From UBA6136 sp041158345 (lineage in GTDB: Bacteria > Pseudomonadota > Gammaproteobacteria > Methylococcales > Methylococcaceae), in the NCBI GenBank assembly GCA_041158345.1, contig JBEBBO010000193.1, positions 1 to 17,757 of the forward strand: a DNA stretch of 17,757 nt. The letters run 5' to 3'. Below the pieces are notes generated by a model. It did not search any database, was not told the DNA's origin, and saw only the letters and a program-made list of their open reading frames with translations. A program made the translations under genes and the position numbers. How positions within the stretch are numbered: position 1 is the stretch's first letter; each line of letters starts with the position of its first letter. This document shows positions 1 through 8,079 of the stretch, piece by piece.

Positions 1-1181
1 ACTCGAAAGCTCCAGAATAAGGGCGCGACCTTGGGCAAACTATCTTTCGCTGCCTTTGCAATCATCCCATCATCGGCATCAACAACCTTCGATGTGTATT
101 TTTTTAGCAAAAGGCCATAGCCCAAGTCATTTCGGTTCTTTTCGAATGACGCCAGGGTCGTTGCATCCTTTTGTCCGGCACGCATTTTCTGGAGATCTGC
201 ATAGGCTTTCATGCCGTTGCGAATCCTTGCAACATTATCCTGATAAAGATCCTTCAGCCCACGCACCGGCTCATCCACTGAACGGGTCGCAATGAGCCCC
301 AAAAGATAGGGAATTTCAACCTTGAAGTCGGTCTTTTGGGTTTCTTCGTTCGGGAGCCCTAAGAGCGTAAAGCTCGCAGGCGCCGGGGTTGTTTCCCATT
401 CCGCTTCAATGGCAGCCAGTTTGACCTTCTGAGTTTCACCGGAGGTGTAGCCACTCTCGTCCCCAAGCACAATCACGGAAAGGATGGATGCCAATCCAAA
501 TGCGGATGCAATCGAAAACGATCGACGCGCAAACCCGACATCCCGCCCCTGAAGGAGATACCAAGAACTGATCCCCAAAACGAACATGGAGCCCGTGACA
601 TAACCGGCTGCCACCGTATGAACAAACTTCACCTGCGCAACGGGATTAAAGAACACTTCCGCGAAACTGGTCATTTCCATACGCAGAGTCTCGTAGTTGA
701 ACTCCGCCCCAACCGGGTGTTGCATCCAACCATTGGCAATCAAAATCCAAAGGGCAGAAAAGTTGGTGCCAAAGGCCAGGAGCCAGGTCACCGTCAAATG
801 TTGGACCTTACTCAGTCGATCCCAACCAAAAAAGAAGAGTCCCACAAACGTCGACTCAAGGAAAAAGGCCATCCAGCCTTCACTGGCCAGAATGGGCCCA
901 AAAATGTCGCCCACGTAATGGGAGTAGTAAGCCCAGTTCGTTCCAAATTGAAACTCAAGGGTCAGGCCGGTGGTGACCCCCATGGCAAAGTTGATTGCAA
1001 AAAGTTTTCCCCAAAATCGCGTCATGTCCTTATAGACCTGACGGCCGGTCATCACATAAACCGACTCCATGATCGCCAGAAGAAACGTCATCCCTAGCGT
1101 GAGGGGGACAAATAGAAAGTGATACAGCGCCGTAAGTCCGAATTGCAACCTCGAGAGGTTGACGATTTCATCACCGGTCAT
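1..1181 (-). CDS. cydA: Cytochrome bd ubiquinol oxidase subunit I (CydA), 3' part beyond the window
   Basis: This is the large subunit of the bd-type terminal oxidase, an inner-membrane enzyme that oxidises quinol and reduces oxygen to water without pumping protons. The ATG at 1181 opens a frame that stays open to base 1, giving 393 residues of an expected ~520. It aligns almost residue for residue with my recollection of E. coli CydA: the start (SRLQFGLTALYHF) holds the haem-ligand His at residue 21, E101 and E109 match the E. coli proton/haem glutamates E99 and E107, and KFVHTVAAGYVTG supplies the b558 ligand H188. The quinol-binding Q loop is present, with DESGY followed by QKVKLAAIEAEWE (K254, E259), and it is of the long type. 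The second b558 ligand (Met, about residue 395) lies just outside the window. The start overlaps the end of cydP by 11 bases, so the two are probably translationally coupled. cydB is expected beyond the left edge. Confidence 0.97.
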   Translation of the reverse strand, partial: MTGDEIVNLSRLQFGLTALYHFLFVPLTLGMTFLLAIMESVYVMTGRQVYKDMTRFWGKLFAINFAMGVTTGLTLEFQFGTNWAYYSHYVGDIFGPILASEGWMAFFLESTFVGLFFFGWDRLSKVQHLTVTWLLAFGTNFSALWILIANGWMQHPVGAEFNYETLRMEMTSFAEVFFNPVAQVKFVHTVAAGYVTGSMFVLGISSWYLLQGRDVGFARRSFSIASAFGLASILSVIVLGDESGYTSGETQKVKLAAIEAEWETTPAPASFTLLGLPNEETQKTDFKVEIPYLLGLIATRSVDEPVRGLKDLYQDNVARIRNGMKAYADLQKMRAGQKDATTLASFEKNRNDLGYGLLLKKYTSKVVDADDGMIAKAAKDSLPKVAPLFWSFR

Positions 1182-1362
1182 GGAGTTTCTCCTCGGGATT
1201 TTGAACGTTAGGGATGGGGGGCAATTGAAAATGTTCTGCGATGGGTTCTTGAGGCACTGGCCTCTTGCCCTCTGGCCTGAAGACGACATACCAGAGCCCC
1301 GTCAGCAGAGCGATCTTAAGAAGCAAAGCCAGGGCAATCTCAATTCTGAAGCAATCTCTCAT
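1171..1362 (-). CDS. cydP: Small cytochrome bd-associated protein CydP
   Basis: This 63-residue protein is encoded directly upstream of cydA and overlaps its start by 11 bases. It has a short charged N-terminus (MRDCFRIE), one hydrophobic membrane span at about residues 8-28 (IALALLLKIALLTGLWYVVF), then a proline-rich polar tail (PEGKRPVPQEPIAEHFQLPP). Size, single span, the Lys inside the span and position before cydA fit the family annotated as putative cytochrome oxidase small subunit CydP in proteobacterial cyd operons. By analogy with E. coli CydX/CydH it may stabilise the haem-binding subunit, but that role is inferred. No convincing Shine-Dalgarno is visible before the ATG at 1362. Confidence in the coding call is high because of the overlap and span; confidence in the name is moderate. 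Confidence 0.8.
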   Translation of the reverse strand: MRDCFRIEIALALLLKIALLTGLWYVVFRPEGKRPVPQEPIAEHFQLPPIPNVQNPEEKLHDR

Positions 1363-1588
1363 TGATTACGCCAATAACTGCCTGTTTTGGTTATAACGAT
1401 TAACGACATGGACTATGATTCAGAAGCGATTGAGAACGTATGGTCCAGCATACAGGTTGTTGGAGCCTATCTCTGGTTCGCTCGGACGCATAAGACAACC
1501 CAAAGACCCCGACTACCCAACCGCCTAACAACATAATATAATTATTTTCTAATATAGTTAAGCCCCCGATGCATTCCCGCGAAACCGC
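1363..1588. promoter_or_regulatory. Divergent intergenic region between cydP-cydA and the efflux/sqr operon
   Basis: This 226-base spacer must carry the promoters of both divergent units. On the plus strand an exact TATAAT (1537-1542) sits in an AT-rich tract (about 1531-1558), 46 bases before the first gene's ATG. The hexamer 17 bases upstream (TACCCA, 1514-1519) matches a -35 at only 3 of 6 positions, so an activator may be needed. Towards cydP there is an 8-base palindrome GTTATAAC (1390-1397) next to a GTTAAT word on the minus strand, a plausible regulator-binding spot but matching no consensus I can defend. No clear FNR dyad was found. Confidence 0.4.
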
Positions 1589-2965
1589 ATGAAGACTTTG
1601 CAATTTTGCTCACTCGCAGTCCTCACACCAGTTCTGATGCTGGCAGCGCCTGTGGCCATGGGCGAGAGCAATACTAAAGAGCCTAGGCAAAAGACCGAAA
1701 TGGTCCACCGATTGACGCTTTCTGAAGCCATTGATCTGGCCTTTCACCAAAACCCGGATCTTGCTGCTGCCGAGGCGCGCATCGGCGAGGCTGAATCAAA
1801 AGTCGCAGAGGTCGCTTCCGGTTTCTATCCCAAGCTGACAGCCCGGGTTGGCTATGACTACACGGACAACCCGTCGCTCGCGTTTTCTTACATCGTGGCG
1901 CAACGGCGATTCAACAGTGGTGATCTGGCTCGAATCAATGCCCCCGGATTTGTCTCAAACTTCAGACCAGAAGTCATAGGAACGATCAATCTATATCGGG
2001 GTGGACAGGATGACTACCTGAAACAGGCGGCCGAACTGGGTGTCAAGGCCTCGGAACTCCAACATGCTGCACTCCGGAATCGCTTGGCCGCTGCTGTCAC
2101 CTCAGCTTATTACGCGGTGGTCTCAGCACCAAAACAATTTGAAGTTGCTCAAAAATCCCTACGGACCGTACAAAAAGAAGTGGGTCTGACCCAAGAAAAA
2201 GTCCATGAGGGCTCCGCGCTTAGGGGAGACGTTCTGAGTCTTGAGGTACGGGAAAAGTCATCGAGGGAATCTGAGCTTCAGGCAAAAAACAACATCACGC
2301 TCTCAAAATCCGCGCTCAAATCACTCTTGGGTGAGCAGAAAAAAGAACTGCCTGAGGTACAGGACACGGATCTACCTCAACCACATCTACAGAGCGATCT
2401 TGCCGAGGCCCTCGAGATTGCCTATACGCATCGCCCCGAGGTTGAGGCCGCGAAACATCAGGTCCAAATGCGTGAGCATGAACTCGACGCCTCCAAAGGA
2501 GCCATGCTGCCGCGGGTGAATGCCTACGCATCCTACGGCTCAAACAGCCAGACACTGGATCCTGGAAGTTATCAGGGGAATGCCAGCATCGGATTGAACG
2601 CGGAATATGACATTTATGCCGGTGGAGCGCAGAGCGCACAGGTCGCCGGCGCTGAACGCCGGTTGGTCGAAGCTCAAGCCCTGGAGCAAAGACTTCGGCT
2701 CGATGTGGAAAATGAAATTCGTCAGACCTACTCCACACTCGAACAATCTCTGGAACGCCTGAAAGTGGCTGATTCGGCCGCGGCTTCCGCCGAAGAAGCG
2801 TTGAGACTTGTCAGCGAGCAATACCACGGCGGGACAGCGACCGTGACTCGCTATCTTGAGGCAGAGACAGACCGCGCAACCGCCGCCATGCGTCAGCTTG
2901 TTGCACGCTTCGAAACGCAGGTTGCTGAGGCTCAACTGCTCCAAGCCGAGGGGCATTGGCGGTGA
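1589..2965 (+). CDS. TolC-family outer-membrane efflux channel
   Basis: This 458-residue protein is the outer-membrane component expected for the RND pump encoded downstream. The N-terminus is a typical Sec signal peptide (Lys3, hydrophobic core LAVLTPVLMLAAPVA, cleavage near residue 25). There is no lipobox Cys, so it is not a NodT-type lipoprotein. After it come two outer-membrane-efflux-protein repeats: one at about 40-250 opening with LTLSEAIDLAFHQNPDLAAAEARI, and one at about 265-455 opening with DLAEALEIAYTHRPEVEAAKHQV. Each has long heptad-rich helices and a beta segment (for example NLYRGGQ and AEYDIYAGGAQ) as in TolC. Length is normal for the family. It is the first gene of the operon and its stop overlaps the next start by four bases. 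The exported substrate cannot be inferred. Confidence 0.93.
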   Translation: MKTLQFCSLAVLTPVLMLAAPVAMGESNTKEPRQKTEMVHRLTLSEAIDLAFHQNPDLAAAEARIGEAESKVAEVASGFYPKLTARVGYDYTDNPSLAFSYIVAQRRFNSGDLARINAPGFVSNFRPEVIGTINLYRGGQDDYLKQAAELGVKASELQHAALRNRLAAAVTSAYYAVVSAPKQFEVAQKSLRTVQKEVGLTQEKVHEGSALRGDVLSLEVREKSSRESELQAKNNITLSKSALKSLLGEQKKELPEVQDTDLPQPHLQSDLAEALEIAYTHRPEVEAAKHQVQMREHELDASKGAMLPRVNAYASYGSNSQTLDPGSYQGNASIGLNAEYDIYAGGAQSAQVAGAERRLVEAQALEQRLRLDVENEIRQTYSTLEQSLERLKVADSAAASAEEALRLVSEQYHGGTATVTRYLEAETDRATAAMRQLVARFETQVAEAQLLQAEGHWR

Positions 2966-3444
2966 CCAGCCCAACACAGCCCCAAGCAGCCGATTGGATG
3001 ACCAAAATGCATCAAAAATTGGAGTCCATTCAGCGATCCGGAGACATCTTGGTCGACATTTTTCATTACGTCGCTCTATTTGGGATTGGATCGACCGTCG
3101 TGTGGTCGGGTGTTCATGACTACATCGGCATGATGAAAGTTGGGCATGCATCGCTCGAAGATATTCTTCTACTCTTCATTTATCTCGAACTGGGTGCCAT
3201 GGTCGGAATTTACTTCCGTACGCGCCGACTGCCTGTGCAATTCCTGATTTACATCGCGATCACTGCGCTTTCAAGACACCTGGTCATTGATGTCCAGAAA
3301 GTGGCGGATGATTTTCACATTTACCTCTTGCTCTCAATTGCCGGCGCCATTGGCATTCTCAGCCTTGCCATCATGATTCTGTCCTTTTCAGAGCACAGGT
3401 TTGGCTCGCCCTGCGATCAGCGGGACTCCACCAGAAGCCATTAA
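2962..3444 (+). CDS. PsiE-family (phosphate-starvation-inducible type) inner-membrane protein
   Basis: The protein has 160 residues from GTG 2962. I prefer this start because GAGGGG (2948-2953) lies 8 bases before it and because it overlaps the upstream TGA as GTGA, the usual coupling arrangement. A TTG at 2956 and an ATG at 2998 are alternatives. Four hydrophobic segments are visible: around IFHYVALFGIGSTVVW, DILLLFIYLELGAMVGIYF, VQFLIYIAITALSRHLVI and LLLSIAGAIGILSLAIMIL. The ELGAMVGIYFRTRRLPVQF stretch and the ALSRHLVID motif are typical of the PsiE family (PF06146). E. coli psiE belongs to the Pho regulon and its biochemical function is unknown. I saw no Pho box here. Its place between the outer-membrane channel and the adaptor of an RND system is unusual. 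Confidence 0.85.
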   Translation: MTSPTQPQAADWMTKMHQKLESIQRSGDILVDIFHYVALFGIGSTVVWSGVHDYIGMMKVGHASLEDILLLFIYLELGAMVGIYFRTRRLPVQFLIYIAITALSRHLVIDVQKVADDFHIYLLLSIAGAIGILSLAIMILSFSEHRFGSPCDQRDSTRSH

Positions 3445-3461
3445 TTACGAGACCCTGAAAC

Positions 3462-4532
3462 ATGTCACTTCAGCAGGAAAACAGCATCAGCAAACTCAAG
3501 TTGATGGGAGCGGTCGGGATTGCCCTGATTATTTTTCTCATGTGGATTGAAGGTGCTTTCGTTTCTAAAACATCCCCCGGCGAACAAACTGAAAAAAGTC
3601 CTACGGGCGAGCTGACCACACTCACCGTAGGAAGAGAGAATGCTGAGGGAGCGATTGCTTGGCCGGCTCGAGTCGAAGCCTTAAAGACCATTCAGATCGC
3701 CTCAAAATTCCCGGGACGCATCCTTGAAATTCCCGTGATGACGGGAGCCAAGGTTGCTCGTGGTCAACGCCTAGTCCAACTAGACAGCACAGAGACCAAT
3801 TCGCGTCTCGCCCAAGCAAAGGCCCAGCTCAAAGCCGCAGAAGCCGGATTCACCCGAGCCAGCGCAGAAGCGCAGCGAATTCGTCATCTGTATGAGAAAG
3901 AGGCTGCAACCCGTCAAGCACTTGAAACCGCGGCAGCTGAAGAACACCAGTCATCGGCCAACGTCATGGCAGCAAAGGCCACCGTCAGCCAAATGGCCTC
4001 GGAGGTCAGTGAGACCACGCTGCTTGCGCCTTTTGATGGCGTCATTGAAAGAAAACTACAGGAACCCGGTGACTTAGTTCTTCCAGGGCAACCCATTCTG
4101 ACATTCCTCCAGTCCCCCACTCTTCGACTGGAGGCTAGCCTTCCATCAACCTGTGCGAACAACATCCTGGTTGGCGAGAGCATCAAGGCCACGGTACCTG
4201 GGATGGAAACAGAACTCACCGCCATTGTGGAAGAAAAGGAACCTGCAAGCGACCGTGAGACCCAAACACAACGCATCAAGGCCAGACTGCCCGAAGGGAC
4301 TCAGATCACGCCAGGAAGTTTTGTCTGGCTGCAGCAAGGTTGTGGAAGTGAATCACTGATCCTGATTCCAACAGCCCTCATCAAGCGGATTGGCCAACTG
4401 GAATCCGTCACCATCCTAAAAGATGGGCATCTGCGCACTCGGCATATCCGAACAGGAAGGACTATGGGAGACCAGATCGAGGTCATCTCAGGTCTGAATG
4501 AGGGCGAAATGATCGTCAAGGGAGCCCCCTGA
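3462..4532 (+). CDS. RND efflux periplasmic adaptor (membrane-fusion protein, HlyD/AcrA type)
   Basis: This 356-residue adaptor would bridge the RND permease and the TolC-type channel across the periplasm. The N-terminal hydrophobic stretch (about residues 14-30, MGAVGIALIIFLMWIEG) has no lipobox or obvious signal-peptidase site, so it may stay as a membrane anchor. Next come a first beta/lipoyl half (QIASKFPGRILEIPV..GAKVARGQRLVQLD), an alpha-helical hairpin (about 110-185) whose tip segment IRHLYEKEAATRQALETA resembles the TolC-contacting RLS-type motif, and a second lipoyl half (LLAPFDGVIERKLQEPGDLVLPGQPIL). A beta-barrel and a membrane-proximal domain ending LNEGEMIVKGAP follow. Its TGA shares one base with the next ATG (TGATG), indicating tight coupling with the permease. 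The start is 17 bases after psiE with only a weak ribosome site. Confidence 0.94.
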   Translation: MSLQQENSISKLKLMGAVGIALIIFLMWIEGAFVSKTSPGEQTEKSPTGELTTLTVGRENAEGAIAWPARVEALKTIQIASKFPGRILEIPVMTGAKVARGQRLVQLDSTETNSRLAQAKAQLKAAEAGFTRASAEAQRIRHLYEKEAATRQALETAAAEEHQSSANVMAAKATVSQMASEVSETTLLAPFDGVIERKLQEPGDLVLPGQPILTFLQSPTLRLEASLPSTCANNILVGESIKATVPGMETELTAIVEEKEPASDRETQTQRIKARLPEGTQITPGSFVWLQQGCGSESLILIPTALIKRIGQLESVTILKDGHLRTRHIRTGRTMGDQIEVISGLNEGEMIVKGAP

Positions 4533-7500
4533 TGCAAGACGCCACTCATCCCAAAGAGCGAGGCGCGACAACCAAGATTGTCGAACTGTTCATCACATCC
4601 AAGCTATCGCTCCTATTCCTGATTGCCTCTTTCATTGCCGGATTCGCTGCGCTTGCATTAACCCCCAGGGAAGAGGAACCCCAAATTGTAGTTCCTGTCG
4701 CAGACGTTCTCATTTCGGTTCCAGGAGCGACGGCTGATGAAGTTGAGAAATTAGTTTCTACCCCATTGGAGTCACTTCTCCGTGAGGTCGATGGCGTCGA
4801 GTACGTCTATTCCGCATCAAAAGAAAACGAGGCGCTGGTTACGGTTCGCTTCTATGTCGGAGAAGACCGAGAGGACAGTCTGGTCAAGATCTGGAACAAA
4901 CTCATGTCCAATCAAGATCGAATTCCTTTGGCTGTCTCCAATTGGACCGTCAAACCCGTCGAAATCGATGATGTTCCAATCGTAACGCTCACCCTATCCT
5001 CTCCCGATTCCAAGGGAGCAGAGGGGGAAAATCTCAGACGCCTTGCGGATGAAATGAAGGACAAGTTGGCACTGGTTCCAAATGCGGGTCGAATCCTCAT
5101 TGTCGGAGGCCAACAAAGGCGCATCATGGTCTATCCGGACCCCGCTCGCCTTGCTGCATTTAATCTGACGATTGAAGAAGTCGTCTCCGCCCTGAAAGCA
5201 GCCAATATCAATTTGTCGGCTGGACGCTTTGACCAAGCGAACCATAGCGTCAGATTGGACGTGGGCCCCGCCTTTGAACAAATCAATGACGTGGCCACAA
5301 CCCCCATCAAAGTGGTCTCTGGACGCACAATTCATCTTCGGGAAATCGCCAAAATTAGCGACGGAGATCAGGAAGCGGAAACCTATACCCGCATTGGGTT
5401 CGGCCCGCAGGCCCCACACAGCAGGAACATCAGTTCAAGCGAAAAAAATGAAACCCCTGCAGAACCCGGCGAAAACCGGGAAGCGGTGACCATTGGTATT
5501 GCAAAGCGCAAAGGCGCAAATGCCGTCGAGGTCTCTGAGGAAATCATCAATACCGTTCGCTCACTGCAAGGCAGCCTGATCCCCGAAAATGTGGACGTCA
5601 CTATCACCCGAAACAACGGAGAAACGGCCAACCATAAGGTGAACGAACTGGTAAAGCATTTGATGATCGCGATCGTCACCATCGTGATTCTTCTTGCCTT
5701 TGCTCTCGGACCCAAGGAAGCCTTCATTGTTGCATTGGCCGTACCCATGACGCTCGGGGTCACCCTCCTTTGCGACCTTATTTTTGGGTACACCATCAAC
5801 CGCGTCACACTCTTTGCGTTAATCCTGTCTCTTGGACTTTTGGTTGATGATCCGATTGTTGATGTCGAAAATATTTTCCGTCACTTCCAGCTCCGGAAAG
5901 AACCCCCACTCGACGCAGCACTCACGGCAATTGAGGAAGTTCGACCCCCAACGATTTTTGCGACCTTCACCGTCATCGTCTCCTTCCTGCCGATGTTCTA
6001 CATCACCGGCATGATGGGGCCCTATATGGCGCCCATGGCTTTTAACGTTCCCGTCGCTATGCTGATGTCTCTTCTGGTGGCATTCACGGTCACCCCTTGG
6101 GCCACCTACCACATCCTCAAAAGTGAATATGGCAAAGGTGAACATGAAGATCCAAGAAAATCGGTGCTGTGGACTTTCTATGAGAGAACACTTCGGCCGA
6201 TGATGACGGTCCCCGGGAAAGCCAGAAACTTTCTACTGATGGTCCTGGTCGCGTTTGTTCTCTCGGCGCTTCTTGCCGTCTTCCGAGTGGTCCCACTCAA
6301 ACTTCTCCCCTTCGATAACAAAAATGAACTCCAAATCGTCATCGACATGCCCAAAGGGAGTTCACTGGAGGCCACCGATGCCACCGCTCAGGATCTTGGC
6401 AACTTCATCTCAAGGATCAATGAAGTCACGGATTATGAAACCTATGTTGGAACAGCATCCCCCATGGATTTCAATGGGATGGTCCGACACTACTATCTGA
6501 GAAAAGAGCCGCACCAAGGCGAGATCAGAATCAACCTGCTGCCCAAGGAGGAACGAAAGCAGCAATCCCATGAGATCGCATTACGCATACGAACTGAAAT
6601 TGAACGTATCGGACGGGAGCATGGCGCCAATGTCAAAATTGTCGAAAGCCCTCCGGGTCCTCCCGTCCTTTCGACGTTTGTTGCCGAAGTGTATGGTCCG
6701 CTTGATGCCCCATATTCAGCCCTTGCGGAAGTCACGCGCACGGTAAAGGAACAGGTCAGCCATATTGGTGGCTTGGTCGATGTTGATGATTATGTGGACG
6801 AACCGCAGACCGTTCTGGATTTTCGAATTGATCACCAGAAAGCAGCCGAGCTTGGGGTAACTCATCAGACAATCACCCAAGCCCTCTCATCGGCTTTAGG
6901 CGGCCTTGATGCGGGAATCGTGCACCTGGATGGCGAACGCCAGCCATTGAACATTCGCATCCAGCTTGCGCGGCCAGATCGTTCAAATCTTGAAGCGCTG
7001 AAGTCCCTTCGCGTTCGCTCAAAGGATGGAAAGCTGGTTCCAATCAGCGAACTAGGCACTATCCGTCCATCGGAAGCCAATCTCACCATTTACCACAAGA
7101 ATCTCAAACGCCTGAACTATGTCGTTGCAGAAATGGTGGGTAGAGAGCCGGTCGAGGCCGTTCTCGATTGGGGGGACATCGAAGACAAGTCTCCACTACC
7201 CAAAGGCTACTCGGTCGATCTGGCCGGAGAAGGCGAATGGAAGATCACGGTCGATGTTTTTCGTGACCTTGGCTTGGCCTTTGGGGCCGCTCTGCTGATG
7301 ATTTATGTCTTGCTCGTGGCCCAAACGGGATCACTTGGCATGCCTCTGATCATCATGGTCGCCATTCCTCTTACGGTGATCGGCATCATGCCGGGATTCT
7401 GGCTTTTGAATCTTTTCTTCACCGATCCCATTGCCGGCATCGACAACCCCATTCTTTTCACTGCCACGGCAATGATCGGCATGATTGCCCTTGCCGGTAT

Positions 7501-7807
7501 CGTCGTCAGGAACTCCATCATTTTGATCGACTTTATTGAACGCCTGAGAAACGAGGGCGTTCCGCTAGCTGACGCTCTGATTGAAGCCGGAGCAACCCGC
7601 ATGCGACCGATTTTCCTCACTGCAGGCGCAGCGCTTTTTGGGTCTTTCATCATTACCTTAGACCCCATTTTTTCTGGCCTTGCCTGGAGTTTCATCTTTG
7701 GCATCTTTGCCTCAACCGCCTTTTCGCTCTACGTCGTCCCGTTGGTCTATTTTCTGATCAATCGAGGAAAGACGGACGCTCACGCCAACAACGATCATAG
7801 GAGTTGA
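4532..7807 (+). CDS. RND-family efflux permease (HAE/AcrB-like)
   Basis: This 1091-residue inner-membrane pump uses the proton gradient to drive export with the adaptor and channel encoded upstream. The N-terminal span is followed by LTPREEEPQIVVPVADVL and the first periplasmic porter/docking loop. A central membrane bundle follows, then a second loop beginning after VVPLKLLPFDNKNELQIVID and a C-terminal bundle. TM4 carries the adjacent aspartates of the proton relay (GLLVDDPIVDVEN, D439 and D440), which marks a hydrophobe/amphiphile-type transporter rather than a CusA-type metal pump. The TM10 position that is Lys940 in AcrB is Arg here (GIVVRNSIILIDF, R993). A polar linker at about residues 295-315 (SRNISSSEKNETPAEPGE) is an uncommon insertion. 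An AAGGGAG ribosome site (4518-4524) lies inside the adaptor gene. Substrate unknown. Confidence 0.96.
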   Translation: MQDATHPKERGATTKIVELFITSKLSLLFLIASFIAGFAALALTPREEEPQIVVPVADVLISVPGATADEVEKLVSTPLESLLREVDGVEYVYSASKENEALVTVRFYVGEDREDSLVKIWNKLMSNQDRIPLAVSNWTVKPVEIDDVPIVTLTLSSPDSKGAEGENLRRLADEMKDKLALVPNAGRILIVGGQQRRIMVYPDPARLAAFNLTIEEVVSALKAANINLSAGRFDQANHSVRLDVGPAFEQINDVATTPIKVVSGRTIHLREIAKISDGDQEAETYTRIGFGPQAPHSRNISSSEKNETPAEPGENREAVTIGIAKRKGANAVEVSEEIINTVRSLQGSLIPENVDVTITRNNGETANHKVNELVKHLMIAIVTIVILLAFALGPKEAFIVALAVPMTLGVTLLCDLIFGYTINRVTLFALILSLGLLVDDPIVDVENIFRHFQLRKEPPLDAALTAIEEVRPPTIFATFTVIVSFLPMFYITGMMGPYMAPMAFNVPVAMLMSLLVAFTVTPWATYHILKSEYGKGEHEDPRKSVLWTFYERTLRPMMTVPGKARNFLLMVLVAFVLSALLAVFRVVPLKLLPFDNKNELQIVIDMPKGSSLEATDATAQDLGNFISRINEVTDYETYVGTASPMDFNGMVRHYYLRKEPHQGEIRINLLPKEERKQQSHEIALRIRTEIERIGREHGANVKIVESPPGPPVLSTFVAEVYGPLDAPYSALAEVTRTVKEQVSHIGGLVDVDDYVDEPQTVLDFRIDHQKAAELGVTHQTITQALSSALGGLDAGIVHLDGERQPLNIRIQLARPDRSNLEALKSLRVRSKDGKLVPISELGTIRPSEANLTIYHKNLKRLNYVVAEMVGREPVEAVLDWGDIEDKSPLPKGYSVDLAGEGEWKITVDVFRDLGLAFGAALLMIYVLLVAQTGSLGMPLIIMVAIPLTVIGIMPGFWLLNLFFTDPIAGIDNPILFTATAMIGMIALAGIVVRNSIILIDFIERLRNEGVPLADALIEAGATRMRPIFLTAGAALFGSFIITLDPIFSGLAWSFIFGIFASTAFSLYVVPLVYFLINRGKTDAHANNDHRS

Positions 7808-7808
7808 G

Positions 7809-8036
7809 ATGACCGCAGAACGCATCATCCGTATTGTCGCTGGAACTTTTATTCTTTTATCCCTGAGCCTTGGCATCCCCGAAAGCCCGCTTTTTCAAAG
7901 CCAAAACTGGCTTTGGTTCACCGCCTTCGTGGGAGCTAACCTTTTCCAAAGTGGTTTTACCCAGTTCTGCCCATTGGAAATGATCCTGAAGAAGCTGGGC
8001 GTGAAGTCGAATTGCACTAGCAAACGTTGCTCATAA
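7809..8036 (+). CDS. DUF2892 (YgaP-type transmembrane domain) small membrane protein
   Basis: This 75-residue protein has two membrane segments (about residues 7-25, IVAGTFILLSLSLGIP, and 34-50, WFTAFVGANLFQSGFT). It ends in the FCPLEMILKKLGVK signature characteristic of the DUF2892 family (PF11127). That family occurs alone or fused to rhodanese, as in E. coli YgaP, and is often found beside sulfur-metabolism genes. Three Cys are present, one in the FCP motif and two in the tail NCTSKRC. AGGAG (7799-7803) precedes the ATG, and the gap to the permease stop is one base. It lies 43 bases before sqr. Its role is unknown; a part in handling sulfane sulfur at the membrane is inferred only from neighbourhood. 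Confidence 0.87.
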   Translation: MTAERIIRIVAGTFILLSLSLGIPESPLFQSQNWLWFTAFVGANLFQSGFTQFCPLEMILKKLGVKSNCTSKRCS

Positions 8037-8045
8037 GCCAATAAA

Positions 8046-8060
8046 TGGGCCTGTAGCCCA
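8046..8060 (+). repeat. Short hairpin in the DUF2892-sqr spacer
   Basis: TGGGC and GCCCA (8046-8050 and 8056-8060) form a 5-bp stem with a 5-base loop. No T-run follows, so it is not a terminator. It lies just before the sqr ribosome site and could influence mRNA processing or translation, but it may be incidental. Confidence 0.3.
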
Positions 8061-8079
8061 AATCCCGGAGGAAAAGCAG

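Noticed and set aside
618..1097. Long plus-strand open frame over the left region
   Set aside because: It lies antisense to cydA, whose reading frame matches the family throughout; the plus-strand product resembles nothing.
1361..1378. Possible FNR box before cydP (minus strand ...GTAATCAA)
   Set aside because: Only one half-site (ATCAA) matches; the left half does not resemble TTGAT, and it would lie at the start codon.
8046..8060. Hairpin after the DUF2892 gene considered as a terminator separating sqr
   Set aside because: Stem of only 5 bp and no T-run, so unlikely to terminate; kept only as a short hairpin.
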